A stretch of DNA of 64,000 nucleotides from positions 62,001-126,000 of the forward strand of contig NZ_RBTP01000031.1 in assembly GCF_003702045.1 (NCBI RefSeq), in the 5' to 3' direction. The translations under genes were made by a program, and so were the position numbers. Numbering within the stretch: the stretch's first letter is position 1; each line of letters begins with the position of its first letter. The notes beneath the pieces were generated by a model. It was not told the origin of the DNA. It did no database searches and was given only the letters and a program-made list of their open reading frames with translations. Positions 27,323 to 36,724 of this stretch are shown piece after piece. The stretch is from Pseudomonas viridiflava (GTDB lineage Bacteria; Pseudomonadota; Gammaproteobacteria; Pseudomonadales; Pseudomonadaceae).

Positions 27323-28003
27323 ATGTTCGCTGCTCGTTCCGTCCTCGTATTCGCCCTTCTGCCTTTGTTCGCCGGCTGCCAGATGCTCGGTGCCAAGACC
27401 GATACCCCGAAAGTCTCGACGGCAGGCATGATCCGCATGCAGGGCGACCTGACCGGGGAGAACGGGCAACTGATGTTCAAACCATGCAACGAGCAGCGTC
27501 GCTACGTGGTCAAGGACCGCAACAACACCGGCATCCTGCAGGAAGCTGCAAGCCTGGCCGACAGCAAGGGCCGCGTGTTTGCCGATCTGCGCGGCTCGTT
27601 TGTCGCCAGTAAAGCCGCTGGCAGCGACGGTCAGGTGGACCTGCACCAGGTCTACCGCGTGGAGCGTCCCGGCCAGTCCTGCGAAGACCTCAACTTCAAA
27701 CGCCTGACCCTGCACGTCAATGGCAACAACCCGGCCTGGAACGTCAACGTCAGCGGTAAGGGCATGGTGCTGGAACGTGAAGGTCAGCCACCGCTGGCCG
27801 TGCCGTACGTTGAAGAGCAGTTGCCCGACGGCAGCTTCAGTGTCAGCAGTGAAGCCAACAACCAGCGCATCGAGTTGTGGGTTGCACCTCAGCGCTGCAT
27901 CGACAGCGTCAACGGCTCGGTCCAGCACCTGACCGCCGAACTACGCCTCAACGGCCAGGCCCAGCGTGGCTGCGGTTATTACGGCGGTTCGCGAGACGAT
28001 TGA
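27323..28003 (+). CDS. COG3650-like lipoprotein
   Basis: A 226-residue predicted lipoprotein: signal peptide MFAARSVLVFALLPLFAGC with lipobox F-A-G-C. The mature part is a duplicated beta-rich domain with paired cysteines (KPCNEQRRY, GQSCEDL, APQRCID, QRGCGYYGG), resembling the COG3650 putative membrane proteins. Function unknown. I start at the ATG at 27323, which puts the basic residues right before the hydrophobic core. Confidence 0.75.
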   Translation: MFAARSVLVFALLPLFAGCQMLGAKTDTPKVSTAGMIRMQGDLTGENGQLMFKPCNEQRRYVVKDRNNTGILQEAASLADSKGRVFADLRGSFVASKAAGSDGQVDLHQVYRVERPGQSCEDLNFKRLTLHVNGNNPAWNVNVSGKGMVLEREGQPPLAVPYVEEQLPDGSFSVSSEANNQRIELWVAPQRCIDSVNGSVQHLTAELRLNGQAQRGCGYYGGSRDD

Positions 28004-28017
28004 TCGGTCCTGAGGGC

Positions 28018-28057
28018 CAGTTTTGGCGACCGATGGCACCCCTCGTCGCCAAGACTG
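28018..28057 (+). terminator. long hairpin after the lipoprotein gene
   Basis: CAGTTTTGGCGAC pairs with GTCGCCAAGACTG (12 Watson-Crick plus one GT), 14-base loop, 15 bases after the stop codon. No T-run follows. Confidence 0.4.
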
Positions 28058-28092
28058 CACACCTCGACTCGCCGCCAACGGGGTTCAGCGCT

Positions 28093-28098
28093 TATAAT
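28093..28098 (+). promoter_or_regulatory. possible -10 element TATAAT
   Basis: A perfect TATAAT 58 bases before the next start codon. No good -35 stands at the proper distance. Confidence 0.35.
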
Positions 28099-28155
28099 CG
28101 CCGGTTCTTGTAGTGCTGTCGGGCTGAACCTGCGGCCCGAAAACTGGACCCTTTA

Positions 28156-29769
28156 ATGTTACGAATCACCGAACTCAAGCTGCCGATCGATCACCCGGAA
28201 GAAGACCTGCGCCCTGCCCTTGTGCAGCGCCTGGGCATCGACAGCAGCGATCTGCTGGACTTCACCTTGTTCAAGCGTAGCTACGATGCGCGCAAGAAGT
28301 CCTCCGAACTGTGCTTCATCTACACCATCGACTTTCAGGTCAGTGACGAACAGGCGCTGCTGCGCAAGCTGGCCGACGACCGTCATGTCGGCCCGGCGCC
28401 AGACGTCAGCTACAAGGTGGTCGGCCATGCGCCAGAGGGCCTCAGCGAGCGCCCGGTGGTGGTCGGTTTCGGTCCCTGCGGGATCTTTGCAGGCCTGCTG
28501 CTGGCCCAGATGGGCTTCAAGCCGATTATTCTTGAGCGCGGCAAGGAAGTTCGCCAGCGCACCAAGGACACGTGGGGCCTGTGGCGCAAGAACGTCCTGA
28601 ACCCGGAATCCAACGTTCAATTTGGTGAAGGGGGCGCGGGTACGTTTTCCGATGGCAAGCTCTACAGCCAGATCAAAGACCCGTACTTTCATGGCCGCAA
28701 GGTGCTGCACGAGTTCGTGAAAGCAGGCGCACCTGAAGAAATCCTTTACGTCAGCAAGCCGCACATCGGCACCTTCCGACTGACCGGCGTCGTTGAAAAC
28801 ATGCGTCATCAGATCGAGGCGCTGGGCGGCGAAGTACGCTTCCAGCAGCGCGTGACCGACGTGATGATCGAAGACGGCCAACTCAATGGCGTCGTGCTGG
28901 ATGGCGGCGAGCAGATTGTCTCACGCCATGTCATTCTGGCCTTGGGCCACAGCGCCCGTGACACGTTCCGTATGCTGCACAGCCGCGGCGTCTTCATGGA
29001 GGCCAAGCCGTTCTCGGTGGGTTTCCGTATCGAGCACCCGCAATCGTTGATCGACCGTGCGCGACTGGGCAAGTACGCCGGCCACCCGAAGCTGGGGGCT
29101 GCCGACTACAAGCTGGTGCACCACGCCAGCAACGGCCGTTCGGTCTACAGCTTCTGCATGTGCCCAGGGGGAACGGTGGTTGCGGCGACGTCCGAGCCTA
29201 ACCGAGTGGTCACCAATGGCATGAGCCAGTACTCGCGTAACGAGCGCAACGCCAACTCGGGCATCGTGGTTGGGATCACCCCGGAGCAAGACTTTCCGGG
29301 CAGCCCGCTGGCCGGTATCGAGCTGCAGGAGCGCCTGGAGTCTCACGCTTATCTGCTGGGTGGCAGCACCTATGAAGCACCAGCGCAATTGGTCGGTGAT
29401 TTCATTGCGGGCAAGGCGTCCACGGCGCTGGGCAGCGTCGAGCCTTCGTACAAGCCGGGGGTAAAGCTGGTGGACCTGGCGGACGCCCTGCCCGCCTTTG
29501 CCATCGAAGCCATTCGTGAAGCACTGCCAGCCTTCGACAAACAGATCAAAGGCTTCTCCTTGCACGACGCCGTACTGACGGGCATCGAGACGCGCACCTC
29601 CGCCCCCCTGCGCATTACACGCGGCCCCACCCTGCAGAGCCTGAACACCAAAGGCCTGTACCCGGCGGGCGAAGGTGCGGGGTACGCGGGCGGGATTCTG
29701 TCCGCTGGTGTTGACGGCATCCGTATCGCCGAAGCGCTGGTGCGAGACATGCTGGGGATCGAGGGTTAG
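28156..29769 (+). CDS. FAD-dependent oxidoreductase (COG2509 family)
   Basis: A 537-residue flavoprotein. An N-terminal domain of about 95 residues precedes the dinucleotide-binding VVVGFGPCGIFAGLLLAQMG motif and ERG. Further landmarks are GGAGTFSDGKLYSQIKD, ALGHSARDTF, MCPGGTVVAA and the C-terminal GLYPAGEGAGYAGGILSAGVDG that closes the FAD site. This is the uncharacterised FAD dehydrogenase family COG2509 widespread in bacteria; the substrate is unknown. A strong bidirectional terminator follows. Confidence 0.9.
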   Translation: MLRITELKLPIDHPEEDLRPALVQRLGIDSSDLLDFTLFKRSYDARKKSSELCFIYTIDFQVSDEQALLRKLADDRHVGPAPDVSYKVVGHAPEGLSERPVVVGFGPCGIFAGLLLAQMGFKPIILERGKEVRQRTKDTWGLWRKNVLNPESNVQFGEGGAGTFSDGKLYSQIKDPYFHGRKVLHEFVKAGAPEEILYVSKPHIGTFRLTGVVENMRHQIEALGGEVRFQQRVTDVMIEDGQLNGVVLDGGEQIVSRHVILALGHSARDTFRMLHSRGVFMEAKPFSVGFRIEHPQSLIDRARLGKYAGHPKLGAADYKLVHHASNGRSVYSFCMCPGGTVVAATSEPNRVVTNGMSQYSRNERNANSGIVVGITPEQDFPGSPLAGIELQERLESHAYLLGGSTYEAPAQLVGDFIAGKASTALGSVEPSYKPGVKLVDLADALPAFAIEAIREALPAFDKQIKGFSLHDAVLTGIETRTSAPLRITRGPTLQSLNTKGLYPAGEGAGYAGGILSAGVDGIRIAEALVRDMLGIEG

Positions 29770-29803
29770 GCCACCGCCCCCAAGTCAACGGACTGCCTGA
29801 AAC

Positions 29804-29837
29804 GAAAAACCCCGAGCATTTCGGCTCGGGGTTCGAT
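29804..29837. terminator. bidirectional rho-independent terminator
   Basis: AACCCCGAGC pairs perfectly with GCTCGGGGTT (29808-29833, loop ATTTCG), with an A-run before and TCGATTT after. It sits between the convergent FAD oxidoreductase and slyB genes and can end both. Confidence 0.85.
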
Positions 29838-29852
29838 TTGAATCACGACAGA

Positions 29853-30317
29853 TCAGTGCGTGACGCGGCTCGTGCCGTTCACGGTCATGATGCGCACGCG
29901 TTCGCCGACCCGGAAAATCTCGTTTTCCTGAACCTGCTGCACATAGGCACGCATGCTGCCGTCGTCTTCACGGACAGTGATCTCGACGCCCTGGGTACGG
30001 GTGAAACCTTCTTCGGTTGCCGAACCCAGCAGGCCACCGGCTACCGCACCAATCACCGCAGCCACGACGCTGCCGCGACCGCCACCGATAGCGCTACCGC
30101 CCACACCACCGACGATTGCACCGGCACCCGCGCCGATCGGGGTCTTGGTGCCTTCGATTTTCACAGGGCGCAAGGATTCAACTGTCCCCATGCGAACGTT
30201 CTGTACGGTCCTGGCCTCGTCACGGGAGTAGGAGTCACCCGTGAGATTCGATGTACAGCCGCCCAACGTCAGCGCGAAGGCAGTGAACGAGGCGACCAGA
30301 AGAGCAGACTTGCGCAT
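29853..30317 (-). CDS. slyB: outer-membrane lipoprotein SlyB
   Basis: A 154-residue lipoprotein. The signal peptide ends in lipobox L-G-G-C (Cys at 21). A glycine-zipper segment (GAGAGAIVGGVGGSAIGGG and the next Gly-rich helix) and a short C-terminal beta domain follow, exactly the SlyB/Pcp layout. It sits in the outer membrane and helps envelope integrity, often under Mg2+/PhoP control. Monocistronic. Confidence 0.9.
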   Translation of the reverse strand: MRKSALLVASFTAFALTLGGCTSNLTGDSYSRDEARTVQNVRMGTVESLRPVKIEGTKTPIGAGAGAIVGGVGGSAIGGGRGSVVAAVIGAVAGGLLGSATEEGFTRTQGVEITVREDDGSMRAYVQQVQENEIFRVGERVRIMTVNGTSRVTH

Positions 30318-30464
30318 AAAAGGTATCTCCAGGGGAACTAGTGGCCATTAGACTACCCGACATCGGCGCTGTCACGACCCGCGTTCCGCAAATTTAATTC
30401 ATTCAGGCGTCATACAGCGACAACCTATGTAACGCTCAGACGATCACCCCGACAAATAATTCAA

Positions 30465-31112
30465 TCAGGGTGCCAGACGCTCACGCTCCCATTGTCCCTC
30501 TACCCAACGATAGTTCAAACGGTCATGAAGACGGCTCGAACGTCCCTGCCAGAACTCGATTCGCTCAGGCAGCAGGCGATAACCGCCCCAGTGCTCGGGG
30601 CAATGGGGCGCGGTATCGAGAAAGCGCTGTTCGGTCTGTGTGATCAAGCCTTCAAGTTCTTCACGATCCGCGATCACCCGGCTTTGCGGCGAGGCCCAGG
30701 CCCCGAGGCGGCTGCCCAACGGCCTGACCTGATAATAAGCGTCCGATTCCTGAGGCGTGACCTTCATCACGCGCCCTTCAATGCGCACTTGGCGCTCAAG
30801 CGTGGGCCAGAAAAAGGTCATGGCCGCGAAAGGCCGTGCAGCCAGTTGCTGACCTTTGGCGCTGTCGTAATTGGTGAAGAAAGTGAAACCTTGTGTGTCC
30901 AGGCCTTTGAGCAGCAGCACGCGGCAATGCGGACGCCCCTCTTCGTCAACGGTTGCCAGGGTCATGGCGTTGGCTTCAACCGGAGGCTGTTCGGTTTTCA
31001 CCGCCTCGGCGAACCATTGGTGAAACAACGCAAACGGCTCGCCCGGTGACTGCGCTTCGGTCAGACCGTCGCGGGTGTAGTCACGGCGCATGTCAGCCAG
31101 GGTCTGGCTCAT
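30465..31112 (-). CDS. pdxH: pyridoxine/pyridoxamine 5'-phosphate oxidase
   Basis: A 215-residue FMN enzyme making pyridoxal 5'-phosphate. The FMN- and substrate-binding motifs [47 protein letters not shown] and the C-terminal [23 protein letters not shown] are present. The ATG at 31112 gives the standard length. It lies downstream of the OmpA lipoprotein gene in the same direction, separated by 133 bases. Confidence 0.97.
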   Translation of the reverse strand: MSQTLADMRRDYTRDGLTEAQSPGEPFALFHQWFAEAVKTEQPPVEANAMTLATVDEEGRPHCRVLLLKGLDTQGFTFFTNYDSAKGQQLAARPFAAMTFFWPTLERQVRIEGRVMKVTPQESDAYYQVRPLGSRLGAWASPQSRVIADREELEGLITQTEQRFLDTAPHCPEHWGGYRLLPERIEFWQGRSSRLHDRLNYRWVEGQWERERLAP

Positions 31113-31203
31113 GGTGTCATTCCTTATGGCAAGGCTGAGTTTCTGAGGACGGACGCTTGAGCAGTACCCCAGTCAGGTCAGACGCGGCGCATCTGGAGAG
31201 GCA

Positions 31204-31224
31204 CTCCCACGCGGCGCGTGGGAG
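31204..31224. terminator. hairpin after the OmpA lipoprotein gene
   Basis: Perfect 9-bp arms CTCCCACGC/GCGTGGGAG with loop GGC, 22 bases beyond the stop codon at 31246. No T-run follows on the minus strand. Confidence 0.4.
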
Positions 31225-31245
31225 GGGTCAGGGCCAACAACAGAA

Positions 31246-32382
31246 TCAGTTATTGGTCTGGGCGTCGGTTTTCTTCGCGGCTGCGTCCTTGGCCGGGGTC
31301 TTGGCAGCCGGCTTTTTCGCCGCAGCGGTGGACTTGGCCGGAGCCGCTTTCTTGGCGGTCGTCGCCTTGGCCTTGGCTGGCGCTGCCTTCTTGGCCGTGT
31401 CTTTCTTGGCCGGGGCGGCTTTCTTGGCCGGTGCCGGAGCAGGCACGACAGGCTTGACGTCTTGGGTCGCGACCATCGTTGGAGCCACCGGTGGCAGTGC
31501 ATAACGGCTCATCAGGGCCACCATCGTGTCTTGCGGTGTCATCAGGATTTCCACACGACGGTTCAGCGCACGACCCTGAGCGCTGTCGTTGGCAGCACGC
31601 GGCATCACTGCACCCATGCCACGCTGGCTCAAGCGCTGACGCTCAAGACCACTGAGGCGGAAAATCGCAGCAACCGACTGTGCACGCTCCTGACTGATTT
31701 TCTGATTGGCTTCTGTAGGACCCGAGGTATCCGCGTGGCCCAGAATCAGCACGGCGCTTCGCTTGTCACCTTCCACCGCTTTGGCCAGACGGGTAATCGG
31801 GCCAAGGGTGACCGGCAGCAGCATGGCCGGGCGGTCCGGGTTGAACGAGCTGTCGACGGGTGCAGTGATCGCCAGCAGGTCGTCACGACGTTCCAGCTCG
31901 AACGGTGTGTCTTTGATCGCAGCGCGAACGCGGGGCTCGTATTCGTCCAGCCAGGCCTTGGTCACCTTGGGATCAGGCATTGGCGCGGCTTTAGGCTCGT
32001 CGTTTTTGGCGCCGGCGCTTGGGAAAGGCCACCACCATTTAGTGTCGGTTTCAGTCTTTGCAACCAGCGCAGGGGCCTTCGGTTTGTCCGCAGGCTGGGT
32101 CGCAACAGCGTCAGGCTTTACGGCTGCCTTGTCGTCTGAGCCAAATGGCCAGTACCAAGGGCTGACACTCTGCGCATCGGTAGCCGACGCTGGCTTTTCA
32201 ACCGCCTTGGCAACGGGTGCTGCAGGCGCCGGGGCAGGCGCCTTCACGGCGCCATCATCGGCTGCGCCAGAGCCAAACTGCCACCAATGGCCTTCGGTCG
32301 CAGAGGAATCGGATTGAGGAGTTTGAGCACAGCCGGTAACAGCGATGCACAGAGCGAGAACGAGGCTTTTATTGGACGACAT
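31246..32382 (-). CDS. OmpA-family lipoprotein with lysine/alanine-rich histone H1-like tail
   Basis: A 378-residue protein. Lipobox V-T-G-C ends the signal peptide at Cys18. A Pro/Ala linker with repeated WYWPFGSD / WWWPFPSA-type segments follows, then an OmpA-like peptidoglycan-binding domain (about 180-290; LGHADTSGP, SQERAQSVAAIF and RALNRRVEI). The last ~65 residues are built from AAPAKK-like units, as in AlgP/histone H1. Such a tail is normally intracellular DNA-binding, so on a lipoprotein it may instead bind peptidoglycan, LPS or DNA outside. The neighbour pdxH is kept in other pseudomonads. Confidence 0.85.
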   Translation of the reverse strand: MSSNKSLVLALCIAVTGCAQTPQSDSSATEGHWWQFGSGAADDGAVKAPAPAPAAPVAKAVEKPASATDAQSVSPWYWPFGSDDKAAVKPDAVATQPADKPKAPALVAKTETDTKWWWPFPSAGAKNDEPKAAPMPDPKVTKAWLDEYEPRVRAAIKDTPFELERRDDLLAITAPVDSSFNPDRPAMLLPVTLGPITRLAKAVEGDKRSAVLILGHADTSGPTEANQKISQERAQSVAAIFRLSGLERQRLSQRGMGAVMPRAANDSAQGRALNRRVEILMTPQDTMVALMSRYALPPVAPTMVATQDVKPVVPAPAPAKKAAPAKKDTAKKAAPAKAKATTAKKAAPAKSTAAAKKPAAKTPAKDAAAKKTDAQTNN

Positions 32383-32536
32383 GGATGACCCACAACAGTT
32401 TTGATCAGACAGAAGGAACGTTGTTACGTCCGTATAACACGCATGAAGTTACAGGTGGAAAGAGAAACCGTCGTACGGACCCGTTATACCCCGATTAACT
32501 GACAGTCGGTATTAAACAAATACTTATAGACGAAAC

Positions 32537-33685
32537 TTACTGCAAACACTCACGTAGTACCCTGACCAATTTCTGCGCCCGTGGGTCCATGAGGATGTAA
32601 GGCCCCAGCGTGTTGGTAACGAAGCCAAACGCTACTTCATAGTCCGGATCGGCAAAGCCCACGGAGCCACCTGCACCCGGGTGACCGAACGCTTTGGGAC
32701 CCAGCCCGAAGGTAGCATTGGCCACGGTAGGCTGATCGAGCATGCAGCCCAGCCCGAATCGGGTCGAGGTCAGCAGGGTCTTGTCCTGGCCGATACTGTG
32801 TTCGCGGGTCAGCTCATTGAGCATGTCGGCTTCCAGCAAGCTGCCATCCAGCAGACCGTTGTAGAAACCGGCGAGGCTGCGTGCGTTGCCATGACCGTTG
32901 GCCGCCGGTTGCTGCATGCGACGCCATTCCGGTTTGTTGGTACTCGTGAGGATCGACGGAGGATTGGTGAACGCCCTGGCGGTGATCGATGCCGGCTCAC
33001 GCATTGTCGCGTGCAGCACTCGCTGGGCCGCGTCATCGCCGACATTGCCTTTGCCACGGGCGATGTGCGCCACCCGGTAGAACTGGTCATCGGCCAGCCC
33101 TACATGAAAATCCAGCCCCAGCGGGCGGGCAATGCGCGCCACGATGGATTCACCCGGGCCTCGACCGTCGGCGCGGCGCAGCATCTCGCCGATCAGCCAG
33201 CCATAGGTGATGGCGGCGTAACCGTGCCCCTGACCGGGCACCCACCACGGCTCCTCGGCCGCCAGGACTGAGGTCATGGTGTTCCAGTCATACAGCGCTT
33301 CGGCGGGCAATTGCTCGCGAATGGCGGGCAACGCGGCCTGGTGGCACAGCAACTGACGCAAGGTGATCGACGACTTGCCCGCTGCTGCGAACTCGGGCCA
33401 CAGTCTGGCGACGGGCTCATCCAGGCTCAGCTTGCCCTCCTCCACCAATTGCAGAACCGCCACACTGGCAAACGTTTTGGTGCAGGAGAACAGGTTGGCG
33501 ATGGTGTCGGTGTGCCAGGCTTCGGCGCCATCCTTATCAGCGGTGCCTGCCCACAGATCGACGACCGTTTGCCCGCCGACCTGGATGCACAACGCAGCGC
33601 CGCGCTCCTGAGGATCGTCAAAGAGCGCCGCAAAGGCTTCACGCACAGCTTCGAATTCAAGTTCGAAATGACCCTGGATCTGCAA
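32537..33685 (-). CDS. serine hydrolase, beta-lactamase/EstB family
   Basis: A 382-residue class C beta-lactamase-fold esterase. The SxxK motif is SCTK near residue 80; the tyrosine motif is probably in GYAAITYGWLIGE and the third motif in the C-terminal HPGAGGSVGFAD. I place the start at TTG 33683-33685 (M-Q-I-Q-G-H-F-E) because AGGAG lies exactly eight bases upstream; the 57 codons before it read as non-coding. No signal peptide, so likely a cytoplasmic esterase rather than a true beta-lactamase. Confidence 0.88.
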   Translation of the reverse strand: MQIQGHFELEFEAVREAFAALFDDPQERGAALCIQVGGQTVVDLWAGTADKDGAEAWHTDTIANLFSCTKTFASVAVLQLVEEGKLSLDEPVARLWPEFAAAGKSSITLRQLLCHQAALPAIREQLPAEALYDWNTMTSVLAAEEPWWVPGQGHGYAAITYGWLIGEMLRRADGRGPGESIVARIARPLGLDFHVGLADDQFYRVAHIARGKGNVGDDAAQRVLHATMREPASITARAFTNPPSILTSTNKPEWRRMQQPAANGHGNARSLAGFYNGLLDGSLLEADMLNELTREHSIGQDKTLLTSTRFGLGCMLDQPTVANATFGLGPKAFGHPGAGGSVGFADPDYEVAFGFVTNTLGPYILMDPRAQKLVRVLRECLQ

Positions 33686-33803
33686 AACCGCTGACTCCTG
33701 AATGTCGCTATGAAGGCCTTGAAGACGGCCAACCGAATGGGCGCATATTGTTCCAGCGATTGACCGTTTTGGGAACTGCTGCCAAATGCCGGTCGGCCTT
33801 GGT

Positions 33804-35948
33804 TCAGGAGATTTCCCGGTGAAACGGCGGCAGCGCGTTGAGGATCGCTTTGCCATAGCGCTGAGTCACCACGCGGCGATCCAGCAGCGTGATGGTGCCC
33901 CGGTCCTCCTCGGTGCGCAGCAAACGGCCGCACGCCTGAACCAGTCGCAGGGATGCATCCGGCACCGCAATCTCCATGAACGGATTACCGCCCCGCGCTT
34001 CGATCCATTCGGCCAGCGCCGCTTCGACCGGGTCGTCCGGCACCGCGAACGGGATTTTGGCGATCACCACATGCTCGCAATACGCACCGGGTAAATCCAC
34101 ACCCTCGGCAAAGCTGGCCAGCCCGAACAATACGCTGGACTCACCACTGTCGACCCGCGCCTTGTGCTTGTTCAAGGTTTCCTGCTTGGACAGGTTGCCC
34201 TGGATGAACACCTGCTTGCGCCAGTCGCGGTCCAGCCCGTCGAACACGTCCTGCATCTGCTTGCGCGATGAGAACAGCACCAGCGTGCCGCGAGAACCTT
34301 CGACCAGACCGGGCAGGTCACGAATGATTGCCGCAGTGTGAGCGACGGCGTCACGCGGATCGGCCTTGAGGTCCGGCACACGCAACACACCGGCATCGGC
34401 ATGATGGAAAGGGCTGGGCACGACCGCCGTGACCGCGCCTTTCGGCAGGCCGGCACGCATGCGGTAACGGTCGAACTTGCCCAACGCGGTCAGGGTTGCC
34501 GACGTGACCAGGGCACCGTAAGCGATATTCCACAAGTTGCGGCGCAGCATTTCGGCCGCCAGGATCGGGCTGGCGTTGACTTCGATGTCGAACAGCGCCC
34601 CGCTGTCAGCCAGCGTCAACCAGCGGGCCATCGGCGGGCTGTCTTCCGGGTCCTCGGCAGTGAACGCCGTCCACAACTCCCAATTACCGTGAGCGCGGGC
34701 CAGCAGGCTGCCAAACAACGGATACCACTCTTCGGCCTGATGGCTGGCGATACCGATGTTGACCTCACCGTCCATGCCATCCTTGAGCAGGTCGGTCAGG
34801 CGGGTGAACAGGTCGTCCAGGCGGGCAAAACCTTTCTTGAGTTCGATGCCCATCTCGCGGATGTGCTCGGGAATGACGCCCCCCACGAAACGATGGCGCG
34901 GGCGCTCACGGCCCTGCATGTCTTCACCGGCGCGAAAATCCGCCAGTTGCTCGCAGGCACCGAACATGAACTGCTGGTGGCCTTTGATCTCGCGCGCCAG
35001 TTCAGGGACTTGTTCGATCAGCTTGCCCAGGTCGCCGGGCAATGGATGCTGGGCCAGCAGCTTGGCAAGGTTCTTGGCGGTCTGCTCCAGCCAGTCGGCT
35101 GTGGAGCGCAAGCGGGTGTAATGCGCGAAGTGACCGATGGCCTTGTCCGGCAGGTGATGGCCTTCGTCGAACACGTACAGCGTGTCACGCGGGTCCGGCA
35201 GCACCGCACCGCCACCCAACGCCAGGTCGGCCAGCACCATGTCGTGGTTGGTGACGATTACATCGACCTTGCCCATGCCCTCTCGTGCCTTATAGAAGGC
35301 GCATTGCTGGAAGTTCGGGCAATGGCGATTGGTGCATTGGCTGTGATCGGTGGTGAGCCGCGCCCAGTCCTGATCCGCCAGCTCCTGAGGCCAGCTGTCG
35401 CGGTCGCCGTCCCATTTATTGCCCGCCAGCTTCTGCAACATGCTGGTGAACAGTTTCTGGCTGGCTTCGTCGACCTCGATCTTGAAGCCTTCTTCCTCGA
35501 ACAGCTGCGCGGTCGCATTGGTGGCGTCGCTTTCTTGCAGCAGCATATCGAGCTTGGACAGGCACATGTAGCGACCGCGCCCTTTGGCCAGGGCGAAGGT
35601 GAAATTCAGCCCGCTGTTGCGCATCAGGTCCGGCAGGTCCTTGTAGACGATCTGCTCTTGCAGCGCGACAGTCGCCGTAGCGATCACCAGACGCTTGCCC
35701 GCCGCCTTGGCGGTCGGAATCGAGGCGATGGCGTAGGCAACGGTCTTGCCTGTACCGGTGCCCGCTTCCACGGCGACCACGGCCGGGTCGCCCGAGCGCC
35801 GGCCCTCTTCATCGGTATCGATGTCCCCCAGTACCTTGGCGACTTCGGCGATCATCAATCGCTGGCCATAACGTGGCTTGAGGCTCTTGGCTTCGAGGAA
35901 ACGCGAGTAGGCGCCCTGGATCTGGGATTTGAGTTCGGTACTGATCAT
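33804..35948 (-). CDS. dinG: ATP-dependent DNA helicase DinG
   Basis: A 714-residue XPD-like superfamily 2 helicase, 5' to 3'. Walker A EAGTGTGKT is near residue 60 and DEGHHLP is intact. Four cysteines for a [4Fe-4S] cluster stand in MCLSK and QCTNRHCPNFQQC. The C-terminal motif QACGRLLRTEEDRG is present. It unwinds R-loops and damaged replication intermediates; SOS-linked in E. coli. I see no LexA box in front of it here. Confidence 0.95.
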   Translation of the reverse strand: MISTELKSQIQGAYSRFLEAKSLKPRYGQRLMIAEVAKVLGDIDTDEEGRRSGDPAVVAVEAGTGTGKTVAYAIASIPTAKAAGKRLVIATATVALQEQIVYKDLPDLMRNSGLNFTFALAKGRGRYMCLSKLDMLLQESDATNATAQLFEEEGFKIEVDEASQKLFTSMLQKLAGNKWDGDRDSWPQELADQDWARLTTDHSQCTNRHCPNFQQCAFYKAREGMGKVDVIVTNHDMVLADLALGGGAVLPDPRDTLYVFDEGHHLPDKAIGHFAHYTRLRSTADWLEQTAKNLAKLLAQHPLPGDLGKLIEQVPELAREIKGHQQFMFGACEQLADFRAGEDMQGRERPRHRFVGGVIPEHIREMGIELKKGFARLDDLFTRLTDLLKDGMDGEVNIGIASHQAEEWYPLFGSLLARAHGNWELWTAFTAEDPEDSPPMARWLTLADSGALFDIEVNASPILAAEMLRRNLWNIAYGALVTSATLTALGKFDRYRMRAGLPKGAVTAVVPSPFHHADAGVLRVPDLKADPRDAVAHTAAIIRDLPGLVEGSRGTLVLFSSRKQMQDVFDGLDRDWRKQVFIQGNLSKQETLNKHKARVDSGESSVLFGLASFAEGVDLPGAYCEHVVIAKIPFAVPDDPVEAALAEWIEARGGNPFMEIAVPDASLRLVQACGRLLRTEEDRGTITLLDRRVVTQRYGKAILNALPPFHREIS

Positions 35949-36055
35949 TGGCTTCGGTTCGGGGGCACGGCAAAAAAGGCTGGATAAATTTTCAGTGGTT
36001 CTGAGTGGGCGCTATCATAGCGCGCTAAATCCATCCGCGCAGAACGGAGTACCCG

Positions 36056-36520
36056 ATGACCGCATTTTCCCCTGTCTATACGTTGCATCTGCTGGCTGCT
36101 CTGGTCTGGGTTGGCGGGATGTTCTTCGCCTGGATGGTGTTGCGCCCAGCCGTCATTGCAGCACTGGATGGGCCGTCTCGCTTGAAAGTGTGGGTCCAGG
36201 TGTTTCCGAGGTTCTTCAGGTGGGTCTGGGCCGCCGTCGTTGTGCTGCCCATCACCGGTATCGGGATGATTCAGCTGAGCTTTACAGGCTTCGAAACGGC
36301 CCCCCGTTATGTACAGATCATGATGGGGTTGTACGTGGTGATGGTGGCGCTGTTTCTGCGTATCCATTCGTTGCAGTTGCCGGAATTGGTGCGTGCAGTG
36401 GAAACCGAGCAGTGGGCTGAAGGCGCTGCGGCCTTGGGCAAAATCCGACGACTGGTTGGCATCAATCTGCTCATCGGGCTGGCGGTGGTGGTGATCGCGG
36501 CGGCACGTCCGGGTTTTTGA
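36056..36520 (+). CDS. CopD-like integral membrane protein
   Basis: A 154-residue protein with four membrane helices; the first carries HLLAALVWVGGMFFAWMVL, the start typical of the CopD domain family. It may be heme- or copper-linked, but no copper gene is nearby. GGAG stands six bases before the ATG. Divergent from dinG. Confidence 0.8.
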   Translation: MTAFSPVYTLHLLAALVWVGGMFFAWMVLRPAVIAALDGPSRLKVWVQVFPRFFRWVWAAVVVLPITGIGMIQLSFTGFETAPRYVQIMMGLYVVMVALFLRIHSLQLPELVRAVETEQWAEGAAALGKIRRLVGINLLIGLAVVVIAAARPGF

Positions 36521-36590
36521 TCGGCTGAACACCTCGGCTGTGCGAAACGAAACATCGTGGGGCACCCAGAGTGATACCGCGCACAGCAGG

Positions 36591-36608
36591 CGGGCAGAAT
36601 CCTGCCCG
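36591..36608 (+). terminator. weak hairpin after the CopD-like gene
   Basis: CGGGCAG/CTGCCCG, loop AATC, 70 bases after the stop codon, without a good T-run. Confidence 0.35.
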
Positions 36609-36724
36609 ATCAGTCACGTTATTACCTGATTTTCCTTGGCTTTCAGGCGGTTGAATCCTTTGGCACGTCCTGTGCAAACGTTTGCGAATCGCTGTACGTA
36701 CCATTAAAAGGAGTTTCAATCCCG

